DNA of 61,042 nt. It comes from Actinomadura meyerae. GTDB lineage: Bacteria; Actinomycetota; Actinomycetes; Streptosporangiales; Streptosporangiaceae. The translations under genes and the position numbers were made by a program. The notes below the pieces were generated by a model. That model worked only from the letters and a program-made list of their open reading frames with translations, was not told the DNA's origin and did not search any database. The stretch spans positions 1 to 61,042 of the forward strand of contig NZ_FZOR01000048.1 in assembly GCF_900188445.1 (NCBI RefSeq). Reading direction: 5' to 3'. Below, one piece after another: positions 51,415 through 60,433 of this stretch (position 1 is the first letter of the stretch; every line of letters begins with the position of its first letter).

Positions 51415-51891
51415 ATGCGCGTGTTTCTTGGATCCGACCATGCCGGCTTCGAGCTGAAGGAGCACCTGGTCTCCTGGCTGAAGCAGAACGGGCACGAGGC
51501 CGTCGACTGCGGCGCGTTCGTGTACGACGCCGTGGACGACTACCCGCCGTTCGTCCTGCGCGCCGCAGAGCGGACGGTCGCGGAGCCGGGGACGCTCGGC
51601 ATCGTCATCGGCGGCTCCGGCAACGGCGAGGCGATCGCGGCCAACAAGGTCAAGGGCGTCCGCGCCGCGCTGGTGTGGAGCGAGGACACCGCGACCCTCG
51701 CCCGCGAGCACAACGACGCCAACGTCATCGCGCTGGGCGCCCGCCAGCACGACCTGGCCACCGCGACCCGGTTCGTCGAGCTGTTCCTCGGCACGGCCTA
51801 CTCCAAGGAGCCGCGCCACACCCGCCGCATCAGGATGCTCAGCGCCTACGAGCACACGGGCGAGCTGCCGCCCCTCCCGCGCGAGAGCTGA
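51415..51891 (+). CDS. rpiB: Ribose-5-phosphate isomerase B
   Basis: 158 residues. SDHAGFELKEHL and IGGSGNGEAIAANKVKGVRA are diagnostic. As in the mycobacterial enzyme, Glu replaces the catalytic Cys of the E. coli type in the GNGE motif. It interconverts ribose 5-phosphate and ribulose 5-phosphate in the pentose phosphate pathway. ATG at 51415 lies six bases after the -10-like GAGAAT, so leaderless translation is possible. Confidence 0.95.
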   Translation: MRVFLGSDHAGFELKEHLVSWLKQNGHEAVDCGAFVYDAVDDYPPFVLRAAERTVAEPGTLGIVIGGSGNGEAIAANKVKGVRAALVWSEDTATLAREHNDANVIALGARQHDLATATRFVELFLGTAYSKEPRHTRRIRMLSAYEHTGELPPLPRES

Positions 51892-51921
51892 CCTCCGGAG
51901 CCCGGCGGGCCCCGGACGCGG

Positions 51922-52143
51922 TCAGCGGCCGTTCTCGGACGGCCGGCGGCCGGCGGCGCCGCGCTTGCCCTGGCGCCGCCGCTCGTTCTTCGCGGCCTTG
52001 GTGCGCCGGGCGGGCTCGGCCGGCCTGCCGGAGTCGGGCCCGGCCGCGGCGGGCGGCGGTTCCGCGCCCTCCGGGCGGGGGCGCGAGACGTCCCGCGCGC
52101 GCATCGCCGCGTCGACCGTGATCCGCATGCCGGGCTGGACCAT
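51922..52143 (-). CDS. Small basic protein of unknown function
   Basis: 73 residues from ATG 52143 (GGGAG five bases upstream). MRITVDAAMRARDVSRP is a conserved-looking N-terminal block that I recall from small actinomycete proteins near rpiB; the rest is disordered and ends in a strongly basic stretch (RRTKAAKNERRRQGKRGAAG), suggesting nucleic-acid or ribosome contact. It is convergent with rpiB. Confidence 0.65.
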   Translation of the reverse strand: MVQPGMRITVDAAMRARDVSRPRPEGAEPPPAAAGPDSGRPAEPARRTKAAKNERRRQGKRGAAGRRPSENGR

Positions 52144-52299
52144 GCCCGCTCCCTTCGCCGCAGCTCCGCCTTCACGGGGGCACGCTGTGTCCCCGCGGTG
52201 ACACATACCCAGATAAACCCGTCCTGGACCGTTACAAGGAGTCACCGGTGCCCCGGATACCGACCGTCCGGGGTGATTGCTCGATACAGTGCCGGAGTC

Positions 52300-53418
52300 A
52301 TGCTTCAACGTCTGGTGCAGCTGCTACCGCCGCGGGTGCGCGCCGTGCTGCGGCGCGTCCCTCTGCTCGTGGCGCTGTACCGGTGGGCCCGGCAGGGCAA
52401 GCTGACGCGCGAGCGGTACGTCTTCGCCGTGCTCGCGGCGGGCGCGATCGCGATCGGGCTGGCCACCACCAGTGACTCGCGCGGCCTGGCCCCGTCCGGC
52501 GCGCTGGTGCTGATCGTGCTCGGCGGCGGGCTGCTGCTGAAGGTGCGCAGCCTGGTCGCGCTGCTCGGCGTCGTCGTCGCCATGGTGACCTACAACGCCT
52601 GGCAGGACGTGGCCGCCATCGGCCCCGGCATGATCGCCACGCTGGCCATCACCGCGGTGCTCGCGCTCACCCTGGCCCGCACGCGCCAGCAGCTCGGCGT
52701 GCAGGGCCTGCGCGGCGACTCGATGCTGCTGGAGCTGCGCGACCGGCTCCGGCGGCAGGGCGAGATGCCCGAGCTGCCGGACGGCTGGTCCTCGCAGGTC
52801 GTGATGCTGCAGGCCGGCGGGTCGTCGTTCGGCGGCGACTTCGTCGTCTCGTCCTGCGACGACGGCCGGCTGGAGGTGGCCCTGGTCGACGTGTCCGGCA
52901 AGGGCACTGACGCGGGGACCAGGGCGCTGATGCTGTCGGGCGCGTTCGGCGGGCTCCTTGGATCGGTCCAGACCGACCGGTTCCTGCCCTCCTGCAACGC
53001 CTACCTCCAGCGCCAGCGCTGGGACGAGGGGTTCGTCACGGCCGTGCACGTCGTCGTCGACCTGAACTCGGGGGAGTACACGGTCGAGTCGGCGGGCCAC
53101 CCGCCGGCGGTGCAGTTCGACGCGAGCCGCGGCGAGTGGCGGGTCAGTTCCGCCAAGGGCGTGGTGCTCGGTGTGGTGCCCGACCTGAACTGCGTCCCGG
53201 AGCGGGGCGTCCTGCGGCCGGGCGACGCGCTGCTCCTGTACACCGACGGGCTGGTGGAGTCGCCCGGCAGCGACCTCGACGCCGGCATCGACCGGCTGCT
53301 CGGGGAGGCGGAGCGGCTCGTCCCGCAGGGGTTCGGCAGCGGCGCGCGGGAACTCGTCGAGACGATGTCGGCGACCCGCGACGACGACTGCGCGCTCGTG
53401 CTGATCTGGCGCACCTGA
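52300..53418 (+). CDS. Membrane SpoIIE-type (PPM) serine/threonine phosphatase
   Basis: 372 residues from ATG 52300. Three to four membrane helices fill residues 45-130, followed by a SpoIIE/PP2C domain with FGGDFVVSS, VALVDVSGKGTDAGTRAL, AGHPPAVQFD and LLLYTDGLVESPG, including the metal-binding Asp residues. Such phosphatases dephosphorylate anti-sigma antagonists and so release alternative sigma factors. Its 3' end faces a Ser/Thr kinase gene four bases away. Confidence 0.93.
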   Translation: MLQRLVQLLPPRVRAVLRRVPLLVALYRWARQGKLTRERYVFAVLAAGAIAIGLATTSDSRGLAPSGALVLIVLGGGLLLKVRSLVALLGVVVAMVTYNAWQDVAAIGPGMIATLAITAVLALTLARTRQQLGVQGLRGDSMLLELRDRLRRQGEMPELPDGWSSQVVMLQAGGSSFGGDFVVSSCDDGRLEVALVDVSGKGTDAGTRALMLSGAFGGLLGSVQTDRFLPSCNAYLQRQRWDEGFVTAVHVVVDLNSGEYTVESAGHPPAVQFDASRGEWRVSSAKGVVLGVVPDLNCVPERGVLRPGDALLLYTDGLVESPGSDLDAGIDRLLGEAERLVPQGFGSGARELVETMSATRDDDCALVLIWRT

Positions 53419-53422
53419 CGGC

Positions 53423-54646
53423 TCAGCCGCGCCTGCTCCGGCCCGTGTGCCGGCCCTTGTGCCCCGCGCTTCTCCCTTTGTGGCCGATCCCCTTGTGACC
53501 GGTGTGCCGCGCCTTGTGCTTCGCCCGGTACGCCTTCGCGGGCACGGCCGCCGGCGGTGACGGCCCGGCGTGGGCGGACGGTGCGCCCGGGGCGTCGCCC
53601 CGGCCCTGCGCCAGCCCCGCGATGATGGCGCCGACCAGGACGGTGCCCGCGGCGGCGGCGACGCCCGCCATCAGCCGGGTCCGGATGGACGGCGCGGTGC
53701 CCGCCATGCCGGGCGGCGTGAACGCCCTGGTGTCGGCCGCCTCCGTCTCGGCCGGGCGGGACCGGCCCGCCGGGGCGGGCGCACGGCGCGGGCGGGGCGG
53801 CGGGCCGGCGTCCTGCCAGCCGCCGACGAGGGGCTGCGCCTGCGGCTGCTCGACCAGGGCGAGCAGCAGGTCGGACGCGGTGGGACGGGCGGCGGGGTCG
53901 GGTGCGAGCGCCGCCCGGACGGCCGGGACGAGCGGCTCCGGCAGCCCGTCCAGGTCGGCCTCTCCGACGCGCAGCGTCGCGGGGTCGCCGCCGATCGGCA
54001 TCTGGCCCGTCCCGGCGTGGGCGATGAGGCAGCCCCACGCGAAGATGTCGGCGGCCGGGGTCGCGGGGCCGCCGACCAGCACCTCCGGCGCCATCCAGCC
54101 GGGGGTGCCGAGGACCTGGCCGGACGGGCCGGCCGCGGTCGCCGAGTCGGGCTCGCTCGCGATGCCGAAGTCGATGACGCGGCAGCCCGACAGCGTCAGC
54201 ATCACGTTGGCGGGCTTCAGGTCGCGGTGCACGAGCCCCGCGGCGTGGATCGCGGCGAGCGCGGACGCGACGCCGACGGCGACGCCGTGCAGGTCGGCGG
54301 GCGGCAGCGGCCCGCCGTGGACGAGCCGGTCGTGCAGCGACACGCCGCCGACGTAGTCGGTGACGAGGTAGGGGCGCCCGTCCTCCTCGCCGTGCGCGAG
54401 GACCCGCGCGGTGCAGAACGACGCGACCCGGCTCGCGAGGTGCGCCTCGTCCTTGAACCTGCGGCGGTAGACGGGGTCGACGGCGAGATGCGGATGGATC
54501 GTCTTCACCGCGACGCGTCCCCCGGACTCGGGGTCGGCGCCGAGGTAGACCGTCCCCATGCCGCCCGACCCGAGCCTGCCGAGCAGCGGGTGCCCGGCGA
54601 CCTGCCGCGGGTCGGCGGGTTCGAGCGGTCTGATGTCTCCGTCCAT
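53423..54646 (-). CDS. Membrane Ser/Thr protein kinase (PknB-type)
   Basis: 407 residues. Kinase motifs: LGSGGMGTVYLG, AVKTIH, LVHRDLKPANVML, VIDFGIAS, GTPGWMAPE. A Pro-rich linker leads to one membrane helix (about 326-347) and a short outer tail rich in His, Lys and Gly (HTGHKGIGHKGRSAGHKGRH), which lacks PASTA repeats; the repeated GHKG units may bind an anionic polymer or metal. It faces a SpoIIE-type phosphatase and could act on the same targets. A near-perfect 18-base tandem repeat (54659-54693) lies just upstream. Confidence 0.93.
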   Translation of the reverse strand: MDGDIRPLEPADPRQVAGHPLLGRLGSGGMGTVYLGADPESGGRVAVKTIHPHLAVDPVYRRRFKDEAHLASRVASFCTARVLAHGEEDGRPYLVTDYVGGVSLHDRLVHGGPLPPADLHGVAVGVASALAAIHAAGLVHRDLKPANVMLTLSGCRVIDFGIASEPDSATAAGPSGQVLGTPGWMAPEVLVGGPATPAADIFAWGCLIAHAGTGQMPIGGDPATLRVGEADLDGLPEPLVPAVRAALAPDPAARPTASDLLLALVEQPQAQPLVGGWQDAGPPPRPRRAPAPAGRSRPAETEAADTRAFTPPGMAGTAPSIRTRLMAGVAAAAGTVLVGAIIAGLAQGRGDAPGAPSAHAGPSPPAAVPAKAYRAKHKARHTGHKGIGHKGRSAGHKGRHTGRSRRG

Positions 54647-55106
54647 GCGGTGTACCCGGCTCCCTCAGGTTTCCTCGCTCCCTCAGGTGTCTCGGGTCCG
54701 TCCATCCCCGTTCGGCGGCAGATTATGGCCCGTTCCAGCAGGAAGTGCGGAAACGTGATTGTCACCTCGATGTAGCACCGTGTGCACCGGGGACCTGCAG
54801 AGTAGAGGTCAGTCGGCGGCAGGGCCCGACCCCCCGCGATCCTCCTCGGCGGGGCGCGCGACGGGCGGCCGGCGGCACCGAGGCGGTGCCCGTGCGGGCG
54901 GCTCCCCAGGGGTGGGAGGCGCCGTCCGTACGGGCGCCGGTCCCGGTCCGCGGCGAGGTTTCGCCGCGGACCGGCAGGTAAGAACCCCTTCTGCGTCAAC
55001 CCCCCGGCACCGGGACGCGGTGCGTGCGGTGGCCAGGCCGCGGTCCGGCGGAGGCCCGTCCGCGTTCCGGCACGGACCAGCAGCCGGAAGGGGGAGGGTC
55101 GCCGGA
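54647..55106. other. Divergent intergenic region between kinase genes
   Basis: 460 bases. It contains the 18-base tandem repeat starting GCTCCCTCAGGT (54659-54676, 54677-54693), presumably the promoters of both divergent genes, and GC-rich sequence with weak hairpins. I see no convincing gene. Confidence 0.5.
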
Positions 55107-56471
55107 GTGCGGAGACTCGGGGGCTGGCTGTCGCCGTCGTGCTGGTCCGTGCGGACCCGCGTGACCGCCATGGCCACCACCGTCGTCGCGCTGCTCCTGG
55201 TCGTCGGCGTCGTGCTCTTCTACCAGGTCGTGCAGTACACGGTGTACCAGGGGCTGCGGGACCGGGCCGGGACCGTCGTCGCCGACCTCACCACGCTCGT
55301 CCGCACGACCGACCCGCGCGGCTTCCTGGTCGTCGACGACCCCGACTTCACGCTCCTCCAGGTCGTCAGCGAGGAGGGCGGTGTCCTCGCGGCGAGCGAG
55401 TCCATGCGCGGCCGCGGCCCGCTGGACCTGCCGGTCTCGCGGGTGCCCGGCCGCCCCGAGTTCACCACCGTCGACCTGGGCGACCGGGGCAGCGTCTACT
55501 TCGTCTCCGAGCGGGTGCGGACGCCCGCGGGCGACCGGATCGTCTACGCCGGTGCGCCGATCATCGAGCTCACCCGGTACCGGGGGCTGTTCATGGCGCT
55601 GCTCGCGCTGTCGGTGGTCGTCGCGACCGTCGCGGTCGGCTGGGTGGTGTCGCTGTCGGTCCGGCGGGCGCTGCGGCCGGTGCGGGTGATGAGCGCGGAA
55701 CTGCGGGAGATCACCGGCGGCGAGCCCGACCGGCGGGTCAGCGTGCCGAGCCCGGACGACGAGGTGTCCGAACTCGCGGAGTCGGTGAACGTGACGCTGA
55801 ACCGGCTGGCGGAGGTCATGGTCCGGCAGCGCGCCTTCGTCGCGGACGTCTCGCACGAGCTGCGCAGCCCGCTGACCGGGCTGCGGGCGCAGCTGGAGGT
55901 CGCGCTGGAGCATCCGGAGGGAGAGGACTGGCCCGCCGTTGCGCGGGCGGCGCTCCGGGACGCCGACCGGTTGCAGGGGATCGTCAGCGACCTGCTGATC
56001 ATGGCGAAGCTCGGCTCCGGCGTGCAGATCGAGACGGAGCGGACCGACCTCGGCGAGCTGGTGCGGGACGAGGCGCGCTCGCGATCGCGCCGCGTCCCGG
56101 TGGAGCTGGACATCGCCGAGGGCGTGATGGTCCGGGCCGCCCCGCACCACCTGGTGCGGGTCCTGACGAACCTGCTCGACAACGCGGACCGGCACGCGCG
56201 GTCGCGGGTGCGGGTGACGGTGGCGGCGGACGGGCCGGACGCGGTGATGGAGGTCCGCGACGACGGCGCGGGCATCGCCCCGGAGGACCGCGAGCGCGTC
56301 TTCCGGCGGTTCCAGCGGCTGTCCGAGGGCCGGGCGCGGGACGCCGCCGGCACCGGGCTCGGCCTGACCATCTCCCGCGACATCGCCCGCGCGCACGGCG
56401 GCACCCTCGTCGCCGCCGACAGCGACGAGGGCGCCCGGTTCGTCCTGCGGATCCCGCTGGACCGGCCGTAG
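55107..56471 (+). CDS. Two-component sensor histidine kinase, no adjacent response regulator
   Basis: 454 residues from GTG 55107 (GGGGGAGGG eight bases upstream). Helix at about 20-40, an outer sensor part (45-160), second helix at 165-188, HAMP linker, then the kinase core: phospho-acceptor VSHELRSPLTGLRAQLE (His near 249), N box NLLDNADRHA, G1 DDGAGI, G2 GTGLGLTIS. It should phosphorylate a response regulator, but neither neighbour encodes one. Confidence 0.94.
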   Translation: MRRLGGWLSPSCWSVRTRVTAMATTVVALLLVVGVVLFYQVVQYTVYQGLRDRAGTVVADLTTLVRTTDPRGFLVVDDPDFTLLQVVSEEGGVLAASESMRGRGPLDLPVSRVPGRPEFTTVDLGDRGSVYFVSERVRTPAGDRIVYAGAPIIELTRYRGLFMALLALSVVVATVAVGWVVSLSVRRALRPVRVMSAELREITGGEPDRRVSVPSPDDEVSELAESVNVTLNRLAEVMVRQRAFVADVSHELRSPLTGLRAQLEVALEHPEGEDWPAVARAALRDADRLQGIVSDLLIMAKLGSGVQIETERTDLGELVRDEARSRSRRVPVELDIAEGVMVRAAPHHLVRVLTNLLDNADRHARSRVRVTVAADGPDAVMEVRDDGAGIAPEDRERVFRRFQRLSEGRARDAAGTGLGLTISRDIARAHGGTLVAADSDEGARFVLRIPLDRP

Positions 56472-56474
56472 CCG

Positions 56475-57899
56475 CTACACCACCGGCGGGCGGCGCGCCG
56501 CGTGCCCGGTCGCCCGCTCGAACGCGTGCCCGAGCCGCAGGACGTCGAGGTCGGCGCGGTGCGGGCCGACGATCTGCAGCCCGACCGGCAGACCGCCGGG
56601 CCCGGCGGAGGTGAACCCGGCGGGCACCGACAGCGCGGGGCAGCCGGTCGCCGAGATCAGGAAGCAGGACCGCATCCACTCCAGGTAGTCGGGCATGGGC
56701 CGCCCGGCGACCTCCTCCGGGTACTCCAGGGCGGCGTCGAACGGCGGGACCTGGCTGACCGGCAGGAGCAGCGCGTCGTACCGCTCGAAGAACTCCCGGA
56801 CGCGGTGGAACAGCGCGGTGTGCAGCGTCTCGGCGCGGCCGAGGTCGGCGCCCGTGAGGGACCGGCCGGCCTCGATGTTCGCCGCGAGGGACGGCTTGAA
56901 GTCGCCGGGCCGCTCGTCCAGCAGGGGGCGCAGGGCGATGTCCCAGTGCCAGGCCCGCAGCGTCCGGAACACCTCGTCGGCGCCGGACAGGTCGGGGCAC
57001 GCCTCCTCGACCGCGCAGCCCAGCTCCTCGAACACCTTCACGGCCGGTTCGAGGACGGCGGTGACGGCCGGGTCGACGGGCACCGCCCCGCCGAGGTCGG
57101 GGGACCAGGCGACGCGGAGCCCGGCGGGGTCCCGGTCGAGCGGCCCGGCGAACGCGGAGCCGGGCGTGTCCAGCGCGATGGGGCTGCGCGGGTCGGGGCC
57201 GGCGAGCACGGACAGCAGCAGCGCCGCGTCGGCGACCTCGCGGGCCATCGGGCCCTGCACGCTCAGCGTCGACCAGGCCGCCGGCACCGGCCACGACGGC
57301 ACCCGTCCGGGCGAGGGGCGGAACCCGACGACGTTGCAGAACGAGGCGGGGTTGCGCAGGGACCCGCCCATGTCGCTGCCGTCGGCGAGCGGGTGCATCC
57401 CGCACGCCAGTGCCGCCGCCGCGCCGCCGCTGCTGCCGCCCGCCGACCGGGAGAGGTCGTAGGGGTTGCGGGTCAGGCCGAACACCGGGTTGAAGGTGTG
57501 CGACCCGGCGGCGAACTCCGGGACGTTCGTCTTGCCGATCGTGATGGCGCCGGCGTCCCGCATCCGCTCGATGACCAGCTCGTCCCCGTCCGGCACGTGG
57601 TCGGTGAAGATCGGCGACCCGGAGGTGGTGCGGATGCCCCCGGTGGCGTGCGTGTCCTTGTGCGCGACGGGCAGGCCGTGCAGCGGGCCGGGCGGCTCCC
57701 CGGCGGCGAGCCGCTCGTCGGCGTCCCGCGCCTGCCGTATCGCCCGCTCGGCGACCCGCGTGACGATGGCGTTGACCTGCGGGTCGACCCGCTCGATCTG
57801 GTCGAGATGGGCCTGCACGACCTCCCGCGCGGACAGTTCGCGGGCGCGGATCCGGCGCGCCAGCTCGCGGGCGGACGCGAAGCAGATCTCCTCGGACAC
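56475..57899 (-). CDS. Amidase (amidase-signature family)
   Basis: 474 residues from GTG 57899 (GGGGAGG four bases upstream). Catalytic Lys in VAHKDTHATGG and Ser pair in SAGGSSGGAAAALACGM, then DGSDMGGSLRNPASFCNVVG as in the glutamyl-tRNA/aryl amidase group. Substrate unknown. The 3' end is three bases from the convergent histidine kinase end. Confidence 0.94.
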   Translation of the reverse strand: MSEEICFASARELARRIRARELSAREVVQAHLDQIERVDPQVNAIVTRVAERAIRQARDADERLAAGEPPGPLHGLPVAHKDTHATGGIRTTSGSPIFTDHVPDGDELVIERMRDAGAITIGKTNVPEFAAGSHTFNPVFGLTRNPYDLSRSAGGSSGGAAAALACGMHPLADGSDMGGSLRNPASFCNVVGFRPSPGRVPSWPVPAAWSTLSVQGPMAREVADAALLLSVLAGPDPRSPIALDTPGSAFAGPLDRDPAGLRVAWSPDLGGAVPVDPAVTAVLEPAVKVFEELGCAVEEACPDLSGADEVFRTLRAWHWDIALRPLLDERPGDFKPSLAANIEAGRSLTGADLGRAETLHTALFHRVREFFERYDALLLPVSQVPPFDAALEYPEEVAGRPMPDYLEWMRSCFLISATGCPALSVPAGFTSAGPGGLPVGLQIVGPHRADLDVLRLGHAFERATGHAARRPPVV

Positions 57900-57963
57900 G
57901 TGGCCTCCCCTTCCACCGGGTTCCTCCCAGTGTCCACCCCCGGGTGCCGGATGGCCCGCTTCC

Positions 57964-58009
57964 GCGGTCATCATGCTGGGAAGGCCGCGGTCATCATGCT
58001 GGGAAGGCC
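57964..58009. repeat. 23-nt perfect tandem duplication
   Basis: Two identical 23-base units (57964-57986 and 57987-58009), each beginning GCGGTCATCATG and ending GGGAAGGCC, lie between the divergent amidase and carboxyltransferase genes. The second copy is 25 bases before the carboxyltransferase start, so copy number could alter its promoter or leader. Confidence 0.9.
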
Positions 58010-58034
58010 GAGGGGATCCGAGGGAAGGGGACGC

Positions 58035-59498
58035 GTGACGGAACGTGTCGGCGCCCGCGAGCTGCTGGGCCGCGTGCTGGACGGCGGCTGGACGTCCTGG
58101 GACGAGCCGCCCGCCCCGCCCCCGCCCGGCTCGCGCTACGCCCGCGACCTCGCCGCCGCCCGGGAGCGCAGCGGCTGCGACGAGGCCGTCCTCACTGGCG
58201 AGGGCATGCTGCGGGGGCGCCGGGTGGCGTTCGTCGTGTCGGAGTTCGGCTTCCTCGCCGGCTCGATCGGCCGCGCCACCGCCGACCGGATCGTCGCCGC
58301 CGTCGAGCGCGCCACCGCCGAGCGGCTGCCGCTGCTCGCCGCGCCGGCCTCCGGCGGCACCCGCATGCAGGAGGGGACGGCCGCGTTCGTGCAGATGGCG
58401 CGGATCACCGCCGCGGTCGCGGCGCACCGCACCGCCGGTCTGCCGTACCTGGTCTACCTGCGCCATCCCACGACCGGCGGGGTGTTCGCCTCGTGGGGGT
58501 CGCTCGGGCACGTCACGGCCGCCGAGCCCGGCGCGCTGATCGGCTTCCTCGGCCCGCGCGTGTACGAGGGCCTGCACGGGGAGCCGTTCCCGCCCGGCGT
58601 GCAGGTCGCCGAGAACCTCGCGGCCAAGGGGCTGCTGGACGCCGTCGTCGGCATCGACGACCTCGCCGAGGTGGCGTCGCGGGCGCTGAACGTCCTGTGC
58701 GGCCGGCCGCCGTCCCGTCCGGTGACCGTCCCCCTCGACGCGGGCCCGCCGCCGGAGGGGACGGCGTGGGACTCGATCGAGCGGTCCCGGCGGCCCGGCC
58801 GGCCGGGGGTCCGCGAACTGCTCCGGTACGGCGCGTCCGACGTCACCCCGCTGTCAGGGACGGGCCAGGGCGAGGCCGACCCGGGCCTCCTGCTCGCCCT
58901 GGCCCGGTTCGGCGCGGCGCCGTGCGTCCTGGTCGGGCAGGACCGGCACAGCCAGCGCACCGGCCACCCGCTCGGCCCCGCCGGGCTGCGGGTCGCGCGG
59001 CGCGGCATGCGGCTCGCCGCCCAGCTCGGCCTGCCGCTGGTCACCGTGGTCGACACGCCCGGCGCCGTGCTGTCGGCGGACGCCGAGGAGGGCGGCCTCG
59101 CCGGGGAGATCGCCCGCTGCCTCGCCGACCTGATCACGCTGCCCGCGCCGACGCTGTGCCTGCTGCTCGGCGAGGGGACGGGCGGGGCCGCGCTGGCGCT
59201 GCTGCCCGCCGACCGCGTCCTGGTGGCCCGGCACGGGTGGCTGGCCCCACTGCCGCCGGAGGGCGCGTCGGTGATCGTCCACCGGACTCCGGAGCGGGCG
59301 GCGGAGCTGGCGGAGTCACAGGGCGTCCGCGCGGCGGACCTGCTCCGCGACGGCACCGCCGACGTCCTGGTCGACGAGCGGCCCGACGCCGCCGACGAGC
59401 CGGAGGCGTTCTGCCGCCGCGCCGCCGCCGCGATCGAGGCCGGGCTGTCCGGCCTCGCACCGGGCGGGCCCGCCGCCCGCCAGGCCCGCTACCGTTGA
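58035..59498 (+). CDS. Fused acyl-CoA carboxyltransferase (beta and alpha domains)
   Basis: 487 residues from GTG 58035 (GGGAAGGGGA three bases upstream). The N-terminal half matches AccD-type carboxyltransferase (GRRVAFVVSEFGFLAGSIG, ASGGTRMQEG, LGHVTAAEPGALIGFLGPRV) and the C-terminal half the AccA type (LPLVTVVDTPGAV, LLGEGTGGAALALLPADRV). It moves carboxyl from biotin to an acyl-CoA, making malonyl- or related CoA. The AccD zinc ribbon is absent. No biotin carboxylase or carrier gene is adjacent. Confidence 0.9.
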   Translation: MTERVGARELLGRVLDGGWTSWDEPPAPPPPGSRYARDLAAARERSGCDEAVLTGEGMLRGRRVAFVVSEFGFLAGSIGRATADRIVAAVERATAERLPLLAAPASGGTRMQEGTAAFVQMARITAAVAAHRTAGLPYLVYLRHPTTGGVFASWGSLGHVTAAEPGALIGFLGPRVYEGLHGEPFPPGVQVAENLAAKGLLDAVVGIDDLAEVASRALNVLCGRPPSRPVTVPLDAGPPPEGTAWDSIERSRRPGRPGVRELLRYGASDVTPLSGTGQGEADPGLLLALARFGAAPCVLVGQDRHSQRTGHPLGPAGLRVARRGMRLAAQLGLPLVTVVDTPGAVLSADAEEGGLAGEIARCLADLITLPAPTLCLLLGEGTGGAALALLPADRVLVARHGWLAPLPPEGASVIVHRTPERAAELAESQGVRAADLLRDGTADVLVDERPDAADEPEAFCRRAAAAIEAGLSGLAPGGPAARQARYR

Positions 59499-59523
59499 TC
59501 GACTCGGGCTAGGGTCGGACCCC

Positions 59524-60141
59524 ATGACGGAGACCGCCACCCGCACGGCCTATGACGCCGTTGCCACTCTTTACGCCGACATGTTCCGCGATGTTCTCGA
59601 CGGCCTCCCTCTCGACCGCGCGATGCTCACCGCGTTCGCGGACCTCGTCCGCGGCAACGGACCCGTCGCCGAACTAGGCTGCGGCCCCGGCCACGTGACC
59701 GCGTTCCTGCACTCCCTCGGCCTGGACGCGTCCGGCATCGACCTGTCCCCGGCCATGCTCGAACGGGCCCGCGCCGACCACCCCGGCCTGCGCTTCGCCG
59801 AGGGCACCATGACGGCGCTCGACCTCCCCGACGGCGGCCTCGCGGGCGCTCTCGCCTGGTACTCGATCATCCACATGGAGCCCGCCGAGGTCCCGCGCGC
59901 CTTCGCCGAGTTCCACCGCGTCCTGGCGCCGGGCGGGTACCTGCTCCTCGGCTTCCAGTCCGGCGGCGGGCACGAGCCGGAGGCGTTCGACCACAAGGTC
60001 GTCCGCGCCTACCGCTGGCCCATCGACGCCGTCGCCGACCTCGGCCGCCGCGCGGGCCTGACGGAGGTCGCCCGCATGCTGCGCGCCCCGACCGAGATCG
60101 AGCGCTTCCCCGCCGGCAGCCTGCTCCTCCGCAAGGACTGA
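59524..60141 (+). CDS. SAM-dependent class I methyltransferase
   Basis: 205 residues. VAELGCGPGHVTAFLHSLG is motif I, GIDLSPAMLERARADHPGLR motif II, and LAPGGYLLLGFQSGGG the post-motif strand; YDAVATLYADMFRD is a common N-terminus of small-molecule methyltransferases. ATG 59524 follows -10-like TAGGGT (59510-59515) by eight bases and lacks a ribosome site. Confidence 0.93.
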   Translation: MTETATRTAYDAVATLYADMFRDVLDGLPLDRAMLTAFADLVRGNGPVAELGCGPGHVTAFLHSLGLDASGIDLSPAMLERARADHPGLRFAEGTMTALDLPDGGLAGALAWYSIIHMEPAEVPRAFAEFHRVLAPGGYLLLGFQSGGGHEPEAFDHKVVRAYRWPIDAVADLGRRAGLTEVARMLRAPTEIERFPAGSLLLRKD

Positions 60142-60202
60142 CCAGCAGCCGCCCCGGTCCGGGCTCCGTTGGCGTATGGACGCCGCCGAGCCCGGGTCGG
60201 TG

Positions 60203-60433
60203 TCAGATCTCGTCGTCCGGGAGAGGACGGTCGTCCGAGGGGACGGGCGCGGTGGGACCCGTCCAGCGGTTCCAGGGGCGCGTCCGCCGCAGCCGCCGCC
60301 TGCCACGGTGACCGCGCGGCACCAGAGACGCGACGACCACGGCCGCACCGGCGGCGGCGAACAGGGCGAGCACGCCGGTGGTGAAGGTGCGGAGGCGGCA
60401 CGTCCGTGCAGGCACCGGGGTGTCGTCGGCCAT
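60203..60433 (-). CDS. Small single-span membrane protein
   Basis: 76 residues. One hydrophobic helix (FTTGVLALFAAAGAAVVVAS) is followed by a very basic stretch (PRGHRGRRRLRRTRPWNRW) and an acidic end, an arrangement that would keep the C-terminus in the cytoplasm. No family recognised. Convergent with the methyltransferase. Confidence 0.55.
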   Translation of the reverse strand: MADDTPVPARTCRLRTFTTGVLALFAAAGAAVVVASLVPRGHRGRRRLRRTRPWNRWTGPTAPVPSDDRPLPDDEI

